A stretch of DNA of 43,513 nt. Source: Nitrospinota bacterium (lineage in GTDB: Bacteria > Nitrospinota > Nitrospinia > Nitrospinales > VA-1). The position numbers were made by a program, and so were the translations under genes. The stretch lies in assembly GCA_014382285.1 (NCBI GenBank), contig JACNKA010000143.1, positions 1-43,513 on the forward strand, written 5' to 3'. Shown here piece after piece: positions 25,560-32,694 of the stretch (the stretch's first letter is position 1; each line of letters opens with the position of its first letter). Below the pieces are notes generated by a model. It had not been told where the DNA came from and did not search any database. It saw nothing but the letters and a program-made list of their open reading frames with translations.

Positions 25560-26714
25560 ATGAAAATAGCTATCATCCGGCGAAAATTTGTTCTTTATGG
25601 CGGTGCCGAACAGTTTGTACAAGGCTATATCCAGCAACTCGCCGAGGCTGGACACGACATTCATATTTTTGCCAACCAATGGTCCTCATCCGACCATCCA
25701 AATATACATCTTCATCATGTTCGAGCTTTTAAACTTAATGCTTTCATAAGAACCCTGTCATTTGCATGGTTTGCCGCCAGGGCTGTTGGAAAAGAATCTT
25801 TCGATATTATTCAGAGCCATGAAAAAACCTGGAAACAAAATGTCTACCGCGTTGGCGATGGATGCCATAAGGAATGGCTGGATCAAAGAAAACGTTTTAT
25901 CCCGTTGCTCAAAGGTTTATTTCTATCTTGTAATCCCTTTCACCGATTGATTCTCAAACTGGAAAAAAACCTGTTCGAATCAGGCCACTGTAAAAAGTTC
26001 ATCGCTATTTCCCAGATGGTTAAAAACGATATCCTCAAGCACTACAATTGTCCGCAAGAAAACATTTCGGTGGTCTATAACGGTGTGGATCTGACACGTT
26101 TTCACCCTGACAATAAAAACCGGCACAGGCAAAACGTCAGAAAGGAACTGGGAGTTCCAGAAAATTCCGTTCTTATTTTATTTGTGGGGTCCGGGTTTGA
26201 AAGAAAGGGACTAAAAGCTCTGCTTCGGGCAACGCAATATTTACGCTCGGAAGATTGGAGGATGTTAATAATAGGCAAAGGTAAATGGGGCAAATACCTT
26301 CAATTCGCTCCCGAAAACCTGAGGAGTCGAATTATCTACAAGGAACCGATTCCAGGTATAGAAAAATACTATTCCGCGGCGGACATTTTCGCCCTACCTT
26401 CCATTTATGAACCATTTGGAAATGCCAATTTGGAAGCTCTGGCATCAGGACTTCCAGTTATCACCACCCGCCATTGCGGCGCGGCCGATATAATCCAGCA
26501 TGGACAAGATGGACTGATTGTGGGGACCCCTGAATCCTCTCAAGAAATTGCCGAGAATATCAACATTCTTTTTGATCCCTCCTTACGCCAATCCATGGGC
26601 CAAAATGGTCGAGCCTTGGCTGAGAAGTTTTCCGTGGAAAAAAACACCCGTGAAATGTTGAAAACTTACCAAGAGATCATTGCCGCTCAAGGTAAACAAA
26701 ATCGCCCCTCTTAA
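25560..26714 (+). CDS. GT4-family glycosyltransferase, WaaG/RfaG-like (LPS core)
   Basis: A 384-residue GT-B enzyme resembling LPS core glucosyltransferase I. WaaG-like features are the start MKIAIIRRKFVLYGGAEQF, the internal segment KQNVYRVGDGCHKEWLDQR and the donor site PSIYEPFGNANLEALASGLP with both Glu of the EX7E motif. WaaG transfers glucose from UDP-glucose to heptose of the inner core at the membrane surface. Here the sugar may differ. It follows the other GT4 gene by 20 bp. The linked GT9 enzymes, which make or extend the heptose region, support an LPS-core role. Confidence 0.87.
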   Translation: MKIAIIRRKFVLYGGAEQFVQGYIQQLAEAGHDIHIFANQWSSSDHPNIHLHHVRAFKLNAFIRTLSFAWFAARAVGKESFDIIQSHEKTWKQNVYRVGDGCHKEWLDQRKRFIPLLKGLFLSCNPFHRLILKLEKNLFESGHCKKFIAISQMVKNDILKHYNCPQENISVVYNGVDLTRFHPDNKNRHRQNVRKELGVPENSVLILFVGSGFERKGLKALLRATQYLRSEDWRMLIIGKGKWGKYLQFAPENLRSRIIYKEPIPGIEKYYSAADIFALPSIYEPFGNANLEALASGLPVITTRHCGAADIIQHGQDGLIVGTPESSQEIAENINILFDPSLRQSMGQNGRALAEKFSVEKNTREMLKTYQEIIAAQGKQNRPS

Positions 26715-26722
26715 AAAAATTT

Positions 26723-26938
26723 CTACGCCGCCGGAGTGAACGTATCCCGGGGAAAGGTATATTCCATATCCAACCTTTTCTTCACCCAGCCTGGAACCTG
26801 CTTTCTACCACTTGTGTTCAGGGTCTTATTCGATTCCTCATCCTGAAATTTATTCCAAAATGATTTACTGAGTTCCTGAGCCGAAACAATCTTTTTTATT
26901 TTCCCCTGAGAATTCATAATCTTCACGTCGTATAACAT
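26723..26938 (-). CDS. Small conserved-looking hypothetical protein (71 aa)
   Basis: A short basic protein preceded on the minus strand by GGGAG 7 bases before the ATG, a strong ribosome binding site that supports a real gene. It begins MLYDVKIMNSQGKIKKIVS and continues with an acidic/basic middle and GRKQVPGWVKKRLDMEY. There is no membrane segment, Cys motif or known domain. It is convergent with the WaaG-like gene and 8 bp from its stop. Function unknown. Confidence 0.6.
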   Translation of the reverse strand: MLYDVKIMNSQGKIKKIVSAQELSKSFWNKFQDEESNKTLNTSGRKQVPGWVKKRLDMEYTFPRDTFTPAA

Positions 26939-27277
26939 GGCTTTTCTCCCAAAAGATCAATATTTGTATTCATCCTGTAGACTGCAAAGCCTTTGCCAAA
27001 TTGTTCCGATCGAGGAAAAAATAGTTTAACTACTGAAATAACAAGGGATTTAATAGGTAGCGCTAAAAGGAGGGAGACGCTGCATATGCCAAATAAGGTT
27101 GGCATATGCAACGTAGATGTAAAAACTTTAGTACAATGAATGCGATTTGCAGGTCTGCAAAGTTCGTAAAATACCCACTAGTTTAAAGAAGATTATTTCG
27201 CGACTGGGAAAATGAATCGCAGTATTCTGTAACTACAAAAGCACTTATTTAACAAGCCCCCCACTCACTCTAGCATT
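26939..27277. other. Intergenic region holding a perfect inverted repeat
   Basis: About 340 bases upstream of the small protein gene and downstream of the CDGSH gene (both minus strand). Besides the 27081-27110 repeat there is a shorter palindrome GCAAAGcCTTTGC near 26986-26998. No convincing promoter or gene was seen. Confidence 0.35.
27081..27110. repeat. Perfect 10-bp inverted repeat with 10-base spacer
   Basis: TGCATATGCC and GGCATATGCA flank AAATAAGGTT. Each arm contains the palindrome GCATATGC. There is no T tract on either side, so it is not a standard terminator. It could be a protein-binding site or an RNA hairpin in the 3' part of the CDGSH transcript or the leader of the small protein gene. 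Confidence 0.6.
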
Positions 27278-27508
27278 CTAGATTTTTGAATGTGTGCCAT
27301 CACAAAAAGGGGCGTTCCCTGTGCGTCCACAGTCACAAACCACATATCGCCGGGCTACTTCTATGGTGAATTCTTTCGGAGACTTACCCGTATTTTTCGA
27401 ACTGTGAGAACCATCGCAATAAGGTTTCGTGGCGGATTCCCCACAGGTACAGAAAAACTTTTTGCCTGGAGTTTCATCTGTGAATATAGGACAGTTTTCG
27501 TAAGCCAT
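27278..27508 (-). CDS. CDGSH iron-sulfur domain protein (double motif)
   Basis: A 76-residue protein with two exact copies of the CDGSH [2Fe-2S] motif C-x-C-x2-S/T-x3-P-x-C-D-G-x-H: CTCGESATKPYCDGSH at about 20-35 and CDCGRTGNAPFCDGTH at about 58-73. Each binds a redox-active cluster through three Cys and one His. Bacterial double-CDGSH proteins of this size are soluble and lack a membrane anchor, as here. AAGGA lies 8 bases before the ATG at 27508. It is a single-gene unit in the polysaccharide region with no evident functional tie to it. Likely roles are electron transfer or cluster handling. Confidence 0.93.
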   Translation of the reverse strand: MAYENCPIFTDETPGKKFFCTCGESATKPYCDGSHSSKNTGKSPKEFTIEVARRYVVCDCGRTGNAPFCDGTHSKI

Positions 27509-27613
27509 GAATGATCCTTTTAATTAGGTTATTAAAAAGAGAACGGTCGCAAATTTTCCAGAAGTTGTCAATGGGTTTTCAAGCACAAGTTCTTTAAATG
27601 CTAAAAGGTTTCC

Positions 27614-27724
27614 ATGAAAACACTTGCCACAGGAGCCACAGGCCTGGTTGGAAGAAATCTGCTGCCTTTGCTCAAAGACAATGGAGCTGTTGTGGGTATC
27701 AGTTGGATTCCTGAGGATATCTAG
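27614..27724 (+). pseudogene. Stump of an NAD(P)-dependent epimerase/SDR gene
   Basis: A 36-codon frame, MKTLATGATGLVGRNLLPLL and onward to WIPEDI, ending at a TAG. It carries the Rossmann nucleotide-binding motif TGATGLVG that opens extended SDR sugar epimerases. In another frame just after the stop, HAYVKKDLE is followed by a stop, as if a frameshifted continuation existed. The remaining 280 or so residues of such an enzyme are absent, and the next gene is on the opposite strand. AAAAGG upstream could be its old ribosome binding site. It is best read as a truncated relic. Confidence 0.65.
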
Positions 27725-27805
27725 CGCATGCCTATGTCAAAAAAGATCTTGAATAAACCTTCATGTTTAGAAGACAACAAATCGAAAAACTTTTTGTTCA
27801 ATATC

Positions 27806-28843
27806 CTAAATCCAACCCCGGACAAGCTTCCAGTAAATACTGAGCAGCGGACTCAATAAATAGTCCATCAACGGATTCTTCATCCCACTCACAGCAATCG
27901 TCCCTTGGTATAACCGGGATATCTCTTTATCGCTCACTTTTCGGAAAGATCGTATTTGCCGACGCTTCCGCGCTATCTGCGGAAATTGTCCAAGAATTTC
28001 AAAGTAGATTTTCACCTTGAGATGCAACCAGCCATGCGTCAACGCATGAACAAGCTGAGTCAACTCCACAACAAGCAAAGCCGGGAAGATCAGGGTCAGG
28101 GTTTTGCACTCCATATTCTTGAAAAGGATATGGAGTCGGTTTTTTTCAGACTGATAAAATTTCCGCACACCTTTATTAAAATTATAGTGGTGATAACAAA
28201 CCGCCTTGGGGGTTACCAATAACTTCCACCCTGCCAGCCTGATTCGCCAGGAGAGATCATGATCCTCATGGTAAAGAAACAAGTCCTCATCGAACCCACC
28301 TACCTGCTCATACACCTCCCGACTGAACATGAATATTCCACCACACGCAGTCTCCGTCAAAGGCAAATCATTCTTATCTTGCTGACCCACCAGGTTCGGG
28401 TACGCCACTCCAGTATAATTCACCAAAACCCCGAACGAGTTGATCACTGCTGAATCATTTGATGAGGGTTCCTGAGCATCATGGTGATAAAGAATTTTTG
28501 GAATTGCCGCCCCAATTTCCTTGTCAGATTCCAGCAGAGCCACTAGTTGCCCAACGCTATCGGGCTTCATTTCCAGATCATTATTCAAAAACAGAAAATA
28601 GTCCCCTTGCGCTTTTTCCAGTCCCCGGTTCACGGCAGAACCAAATCCCAGATTCTCGCCATTTTCCAATAAATGCACCGAAGGATAAAATTCCTTCAAC
28701 ATAGCTTGCGAACCATCCCCCGAGCCATTATCACTGACCCAGATTTCCAGATTCTCATATTCCTGTATCAATAGAGATTGCAGACATTCAGACAGGACGT
28801 CTTTGCCGTTCCAGTTCACAATAATTGCGGAAACTTTTTTCAT
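27806..28843 (-). CDS. GT2-family glycosyltransferase (rhamnosyltransferase-like)
   Basis: A 345-residue GT-A fold inverting glycosyltransferase. It begins KKVSAIIVNWNGKDVLSECL, with nucleotide contact VSDNGSGDGS, ENLGFGSAVNRGL, the DxD-type FLNNDLEMKPD and the family box FDEDLFLYHEDHDLSWRIR, as in WbbL-like rhamnosyltransferases. The C-terminal 80 residues contain a hydrophobic stretch (LIFPALLVVELTQLVHAL) that may associate with the membrane. It lies downstream of the SDR-cupin pair on the same strand, with a terminator-like hairpin between. It probably adds a deoxysugar to O-antigen or capsule. Confidence 0.9.
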   Translation of the reverse strand: MKKVSAIIVNWNGKDVLSECLQSLLIQEYENLEIWVSDNGSGDGSQAMLKEFYPSVHLLENGENLGFGSAVNRGLEKAQGDYFLFLNNDLEMKPDSVGQLVALLESDKEIGAAIPKILYHHDAQEPSSNDSAVINSFGVLVNYTGVAYPNLVGQQDKNDLPLTETACGGIFMFSREVYEQVGGFDEDLFLYHEDHDLSWRIRLAGWKLLVTPKAVCYHHYNFNKGVRKFYQSEKNRLHILFKNMECKTLTLIFPALLVVELTQLVHALTHGWLHLKVKIYFEILGQFPQIARKRRQIRSFRKVSDKEISRLYQGTIAVSGMKNPLMDYLLSPLLSIYWKLVRGWI

Positions 28844-28876
28844 CAGAGAAGTTTGGGAGTGTTGAGAAACGAAGAA

Positions 28877-28916
28877 GAAAAAATTACAGTTTCACCCTGG
28901 CAGAAAAAAATGAAAC
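28877..28916 (-). terminator. Terminator-like hairpin after the cupin gene
   Basis: On the minus strand GTTTCA (28916-28911) pairs with TGAAAC (28894-28889) across a 16-base loop, followed within a few bases by six T residues (28883-28878). It lies just after the stop of the cupin gene and before the GT2 start. Confidence 0.4.
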
Positions 28917-28926
28917 TCGTTATGAA

Positions 28927-29331
28927 TCATTCCAAAATCTTTTCATAATAAGTATCAGGGTCTTTCGGGTCAAATTTTTCATTGGAATAAACCAGGAGAA
29001 CCATATCTCCCTCACCAATATTCTTGATGGCATGAAGAGTTCCAGGGTCTATCCTGATGGTCTTCAGGTCATTCACACCCATTATAATCTCGCGGATCTC
29101 TCCGGTCTCCCGATCTTTAAGCACTAATTGACCGGTTCCAGTCGGGACACAAAACCACTCCACCTTTCTCGTATGGTAATGGTTCCCCCGAACTTTTCCG
29201 GGATAAGCAACCGACACATGCAGTTGACCGAACTCCTTGCATCCTTCCGGCAGTTCGCCTCCTAAAACCTCTATCAACCATCCTCTCTCATCTGACTTCC
29301 TGTCCAGATCCTGAATTTCATAATGCTTCAT
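28927..29331 (-). CDS. CapF C-terminal-like cupin protein
   Basis: A 134-residue single-domain cupin resembling the C-terminal domain of CapF/WbjC, the bifunctional enzyme of UDP-N-acetyl-fucosamine biosynthesis. Visible motifs are DERGWLIEVL, GKVRGNHYHTRKVEWFCVPTG (His-rich metal-binding strand), LVLKDRETGEIREIIM and DPGTLHAIKNIGEGDMVLL. The start ATG overlaps the upstream SDR stop as ATGA, so both are translated together. In CapF the cupin catalyses epimerisation, which fits this pairing. An alternative is a FdtA/WxcM-like sugar isomerase, but the adjacent CapF-like SDR makes the first reading better. Confidence 0.85.
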   Translation of the reverse strand: MKHYEIQDLDRKSDERGWLIEVLGGELPEGCKEFGQLHVSVAYPGKVRGNHYHTRKVEWFCVPTGTGQLVLKDRETGEIREIIMGVNDLKTIRIDPGTLHAIKNIGEGDMVLLVYSNEKFDPKDPDTYYEKILE

Positions 29332-30182
29332 GTTCTCTTTCTCCTGCGGAAATAGGACAGAGTCCGCTCAATCCCTTTTGACAGAGAAACTCGGGGGCGC
29401 CAGCCATATTTCTTGGAAAACCTTGAAGAATCACAACAATAGGAAATTTCCGAATTCTTTTTATCCATTAAAAATTTAACCTTCGTGTTTTTATGGAGCT
29501 TGCCAATCTGTTTCACGATTTGTTTTAAAGAAACCATCCGTCCGGAACTCACGTTAAATATTTTCCCCGAACCTGCCACAGATTTAAACCCGGCAAACAT
29601 GAATGCCTGCACGACATCTTCGATATAAACAAAGTCCCGGCATTGTTGTCCATCCCCATTGATCACCAAAGGCAACCCCTTTATTGCCCTGTAACACAAT
29701 GTCGGCACAACAGAATTATAATTCGGCCTGCATCCTGATCCGTAAACATTTGACATCCTCAATATCACAGACGAAATCCCGGAATTCTTTATAAGATTTT
29801 CCGCAGACTGCTTGCTGACCCCATAAACCGTATCAGGGTTAGCCTTCCCTGTTTCACGGATAGGTCTTCTATAATTCACCCAGGAATAAACCTGAGCAGA
29901 AGACGCAAAGACAAGCCGGACAGAAGGTTTACCATCATTTAGAATGGATTCCAGTAATCGCGAAGTGCCGATGATATTTCCACTAAGAATCTCCTCATTG
30001 GTATCCCGGTTGACCCCTCCCAAATGAAAAATAAGATCGGTATCTGCAACAAAGCGTTTGAGCTCCTGCTTTCCGGGCAACCCTTTCCGACGCGGAAGGG
30101 TCACCACTGATCCCTGCCCTTTTAACGCAGATAGCAGATGCGTTCCTATAAAACCCTTTGCCCCGGTTACGCCAATTCGCAT
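29328..30182 (-). CDS. NAD(P)-dependent sugar dehydratase/reductase, CapF N-terminal-like SDR
   Basis: A 284-residue extended SDR. The Rossmann motif is GVTGAKGFIGTHL at the N-terminus. The catalytic region has the Ser in FASSAQVYSW and Tyr-Lys in TVYGVSKQSAENL. The segment IFHLGGVNRDTNEEILSGN is reminiscent of CapF (HFAGVNRP...GN). It overlaps by 4 bp the cupin gene that equals the other half of CapF. The pair probably reduces and epimerises a nucleotide keto-sugar on the way to a fucosamine-like sugar. A plain UDP-glucose 4-epimerase-type activity cannot be excluded. Confidence 0.85.
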   Translation of the reverse strand: MRIGVTGAKGFIGTHLLSALKGQGSVVTLPRRKGLPGKQELKRFVADTDLIFHLGGVNRDTNEEILSGNIIGTSRLLESILNDGKPSVRLVFASSAQVYSWVNYRRPIRETGKANPDTVYGVSKQSAENLIKNSGISSVILRMSNVYGSGCRPNYNSVVPTLCYRAIKGLPLVINGDGQQCRDFVYIEDVVQAFMFAGFKSVAGSGKIFNVSSGRMVSLKQIVKQIGKLHKNTKVKFLMDKKNSEISYCCDSSRFSKKYGWRPRVSLSKGIERTLSYFRRRKRT

Positions 30183-30506
30183 AGATTCTATTTTTTTGGA
30201 TTGTTAGGTTGAGGCGCCCATATTAAAGGAGCGGATCATCGCTTTGTGAAATTCGGCAAGAAGGTAAAATGGCTTTATCATTCCGTGAAATCACCAAACT
30301 CAGTATACCCCCTCTTTCTTTGCAAAACCAGACGACCCGGTTTGACCCTTAGCAGGGTAGGCAGGTAGCGCAGCATTCCCCTTGAGCTCTCATGCCCTGA
30401 ACTGAGAGAATTTTTTACTCGCCAAACAAGTGATTGTTCGTTGCCAGCGGAGGTTCTCCACTTTATAGTGTTTCTAACGGCATTTTTTTTCTGGAGCTTG
30501 AGGCCT
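30183..30506. other. Intergenic region between divergent SDR and AttH-like genes
   Basis: About 320 bases that must hold divergent promoters. It contains small hairpins, ACCCTtagcAGGGT near 30340 and CTCTC-N13-GAGAG followed by six T near 30390-30415. The last resembles a weak terminator on the plus strand or an attenuator ahead of the AttH-like gene. No gene was supported here. Confidence 0.35.
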
Positions 30507-31619
30507 ATGCGCCTTGTTATTGCATTTCTAATCTTATTTTTCCTCTTCCTGTCAACGGCTGGCGCAGAAACCCCGTTCAAACAGGCACTTCCTGGATACG
30601 CCTACCAGTTCCCTCGTGATGATTTTTCACACGACGAGTTTCGCATTGAATGGTGGTATTACACCGGAAATCTGAAAGATGAAAAAGACCGTCCGTTTGG
30701 CTACCAGCTCACTTTCTTCCGGGTCAGGCTCGAAGGTGAAAATCCTGTCGCCAACCCCTCTTCCTGGAAAATTGACCATGTCTATTTTGCGCATATGACA
30801 GTCTCCGACATTCACAACAAGAAATTTCATTTCTTCGAACGCATCAACCGGAAAGGAGTGAAAAACGCCGGATCCGCGTCCGACCAGCTTCATGTATGGA
30901 ATGAGGATTGGAGCCTGACTGCAAAAGGTGACAGCCATCACCTGCAAGCCATCGAAAGGGGAGTCGGACTCAAGCTGAAGCTGACCCCAATAAAAAACCG
31001 CATCCTGCATGGCAAAGAAGGAGTCAGCAAAAAAGGCAGTGTTGCCGGAAACGCCTCGCATTATTTTTCTTTTCCGCGTATGGAAACCACCGGGCAGATT
31101 TTTCTGAATGGCCCGGCCATCCCGGTCAAAGGAACCAGTTGGATGGATCACGAGTTTTCCAGCAACCAACTCAACGACAACCTGGTCGGGTGGGACTGGT
31201 TCTCCATAAAACTCAATAACCAGACAGAACTCATGCTCTATCAACTGCGCGACAAAAACGGCGGCAAAGACCCGCACTCCAGCGGAACTTTAATATTAGC
31301 GGATGGGCAGTCCCGCCCCATCCTCCACCACGAGTTTTCCATCACTCCAAAAAAGTTCTGGACCAGCCCGCATACAAAAGCCACCTACCCGGCTAGCTGG
31401 ACACTCACCCTGCCAGAAGGGGATCTCAACGTCACCACCGATTTTTCAGATCAGGAACTTTATGACCTGCGCTCCATCTCAGGCTCTTACTGGGAAGGAA
31501 GCGTCACTATAAAAGGTGAATTGCAAGGCCAACCGGTATCAGGCAAAGGCTATGTCGAACTGGTCGGCTACGAAAAACCCCTCACCACTGGGCGTGGGGC
31601 TGTAATACCCCCTCATTAG
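30507..31619 (+). CDS. AttH/CrtC-family lipocalin-like protein, exported
   Basis: A 370-residue exported protein of the AttH / carotenoid 1,2-hydratase superfamily, which has two lipocalin-like beta barrels. A signal peptide (MRLVIAFLILFFLFLSTAGA) precedes the hallmark FRIEWWYYTGNL and YQLTFFRVRL. It continues with DHVYFAHMTVSD, GTSWMDHEFSSNQL and GWDWFSIKL, which line the barrel. The ATG at 30507, with GGAG 10 bases upstream, gives the signal peptide at the N-terminus; a longer frame from 30441 is less likely. Most family members of this type are predicted periplasmic hydrolases or lipid-binding proteins. No ABC transporter partner lies adjacent. Confidence 0.9.
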   Translation: MRLVIAFLILFFLFLSTAGAETPFKQALPGYAYQFPRDDFSHDEFRIEWWYYTGNLKDEKDRPFGYQLTFFRVRLEGENPVANPSSWKIDHVYFAHMTVSDIHNKKFHFFERINRKGVKNAGSASDQLHVWNEDWSLTAKGDSHHLQAIERGVGLKLKLTPIKNRILHGKEGVSKKGSVAGNASHYFSFPRMETTGQIFLNGPAIPVKGTSWMDHEFSSNQLNDNLVGWDWFSIKLNNQTELMLYQLRDKNGGKDPHSSGTLILADGQSRPILHHEFSITPKKFWTSPHTKATYPASWTLTLPEGDLNVTTDFSDQELYDLRSISGSYWEGSVTIKGELQGQPVSGKGYVELVGYEKPLTTGRGAVIPPH

Positions 31620-31756
31620 CTTTCATGCCCCGGAGGGGTACAACTAGCAATGACTTTTTCTGGCGAACAAAGTTTACCCCGGCTTAAAATACTTTTACTC
31701 CGATGCCTCCTCTACAACCAGAAGTTTACTGAAAAACTATGTGATATTCTTCCACT

Positions 31757-32620
31757 ATGACTTTTGATATTGAAAAGATGAACAAGCTTCCCGTCGGGGA
31801 GCGGTTTTTTGATGTGAACGAGATCTGGTATTTCATGAACCGTGGGGTTGTTCGCCTGCTGTATCCCACATCGGTGACACCAAACCAGATCACTTGTCTT
31901 TCTCTGCTTTTCGGTCTGGCTTCAGCCGGGTTCTATATTTCAGGAATTTCAGATGCTCTCATGTGGGGCGCGGTTTTTCTTTACGGAAAAATGTTTCTCG
32001 ATAATGTCGATGGCAACCTTGCCCGAGTGCGAGGCACGACATCACGGTTCGGCAGATTCCTCGACTCACTCACCGATTTTCTCGTTACCGTTCTGGTTTA
32101 TATTGCGATAACAATGTACGTGGTTCGAGCAACGGCGATACCGGAGTACTGGATTCTAGGGTTATTTGGATTGCTGGCTTGTTTTCTGCAAAGCAGTTTC
32201 TTTGTTTTCTATCTTGTCAACTACACATCACGGGTAGGTTCCTACGAAAAAAACCGGGTCGATGAAGGCGTCACAGAAGCAGACAAGCGCAAAGTGGAAG
32301 AAGGCCAGACGGACCCTTGGGACCTCAGACTGCAAACTCTGTTTGTCTGGGCCTACGGCTGGCAGGATAAAGCAGTGAAAAAATTAGACGCACTGTTTCG
32401 AAGCTTCGCACGAGTTCCTGACAACGATGCAGACTGGTATTCCGACCGTAAATTTCTGGCCTGGATCAGTCCTTTATGCTTATGCACTAATAATATGATG
32501 CTGGTGATTTTTTCCCTGCTGGGGCAACTGGAATTATTCCTGCTCCTGCTGGTTTCTTTCGTGAACATGTATGGGTTAGGGCTGCTAGCCTGGAAAGTCC
32601 TGCGCAGAACAGGCAGATAG
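31757..32620 (+). CDS. CDP-alcohol phosphatidyltransferase family protein
   Basis: An inner-membrane enzyme that joins a CDP-activated lipid or alcohol to an alcohol acceptor. The full family signature D-G-x2-A-R-x8-G-x3-D-x3-D is present at residues 85-107 (VDGNLARVRG ... GRFLDSLTD), including the metal-binding Asp residues. The 287-residue length exceeds the usual 180-220 because a charged soluble loop (about 165-225, YEKNRVDEGVTEADKRKVEE) interrupts the membrane helices. The ATG at 31757 lacks a clear ribosome binding site. The gene stands alone; the product could be phosphatidylinositol-, phosphatidylglycerol- or inositol-phosphate-type, which this sequence does not settle. Confidence 0.9.
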   Translation: MTFDIEKMNKLPVGERFFDVNEIWYFMNRGVVRLLYPTSVTPNQITCLSLLFGLASAGFYISGISDALMWGAVFLYGKMFLDNVDGNLARVRGTTSRFGRFLDSLTDFLVTVLVYIAITMYVVRATAIPEYWILGLFGLLACFLQSSFFVFYLVNYTSRVGSYEKNRVDEGVTEADKRKVEEGQTDPWDLRLQTLFVWAYGWQDKAVKKLDALFRSFARVPDNDADWYSDRKFLAWISPLCLCTNNMMLVIFSLLGQLELFLLLLVSFVNMYGLGLLAWKVLRRTGR

Positions 32621-32652
32621 CAAAGACTCGTTGAGCCGAGAAAACTCTTTGC
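32620..32652. terminator. Stem-loop between convergent genes
   Basis: GCAAAGA at 32620-32626 pairs with TCTTTGC at 32646-32652, and an inner CTCG/CGAG stem extends it. It starts at the stop codon of the phosphatidyltransferase gene and faces the radical SAM gene end. No T run follows, so it may be only an mRNA-end hairpin. Confidence 0.35.
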
Positions 32653-32694
32653 CAGCCAAATAAAGATTTTGCCGGTTGGCCCTACGCCGAGTAG

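Noticed and set aside
30627-31277. 216-codon minus-strand frame opposite the AttH-like gene
   Set aside because: Antisense shadow of a well-supported exported protein gene with clear family motifs.
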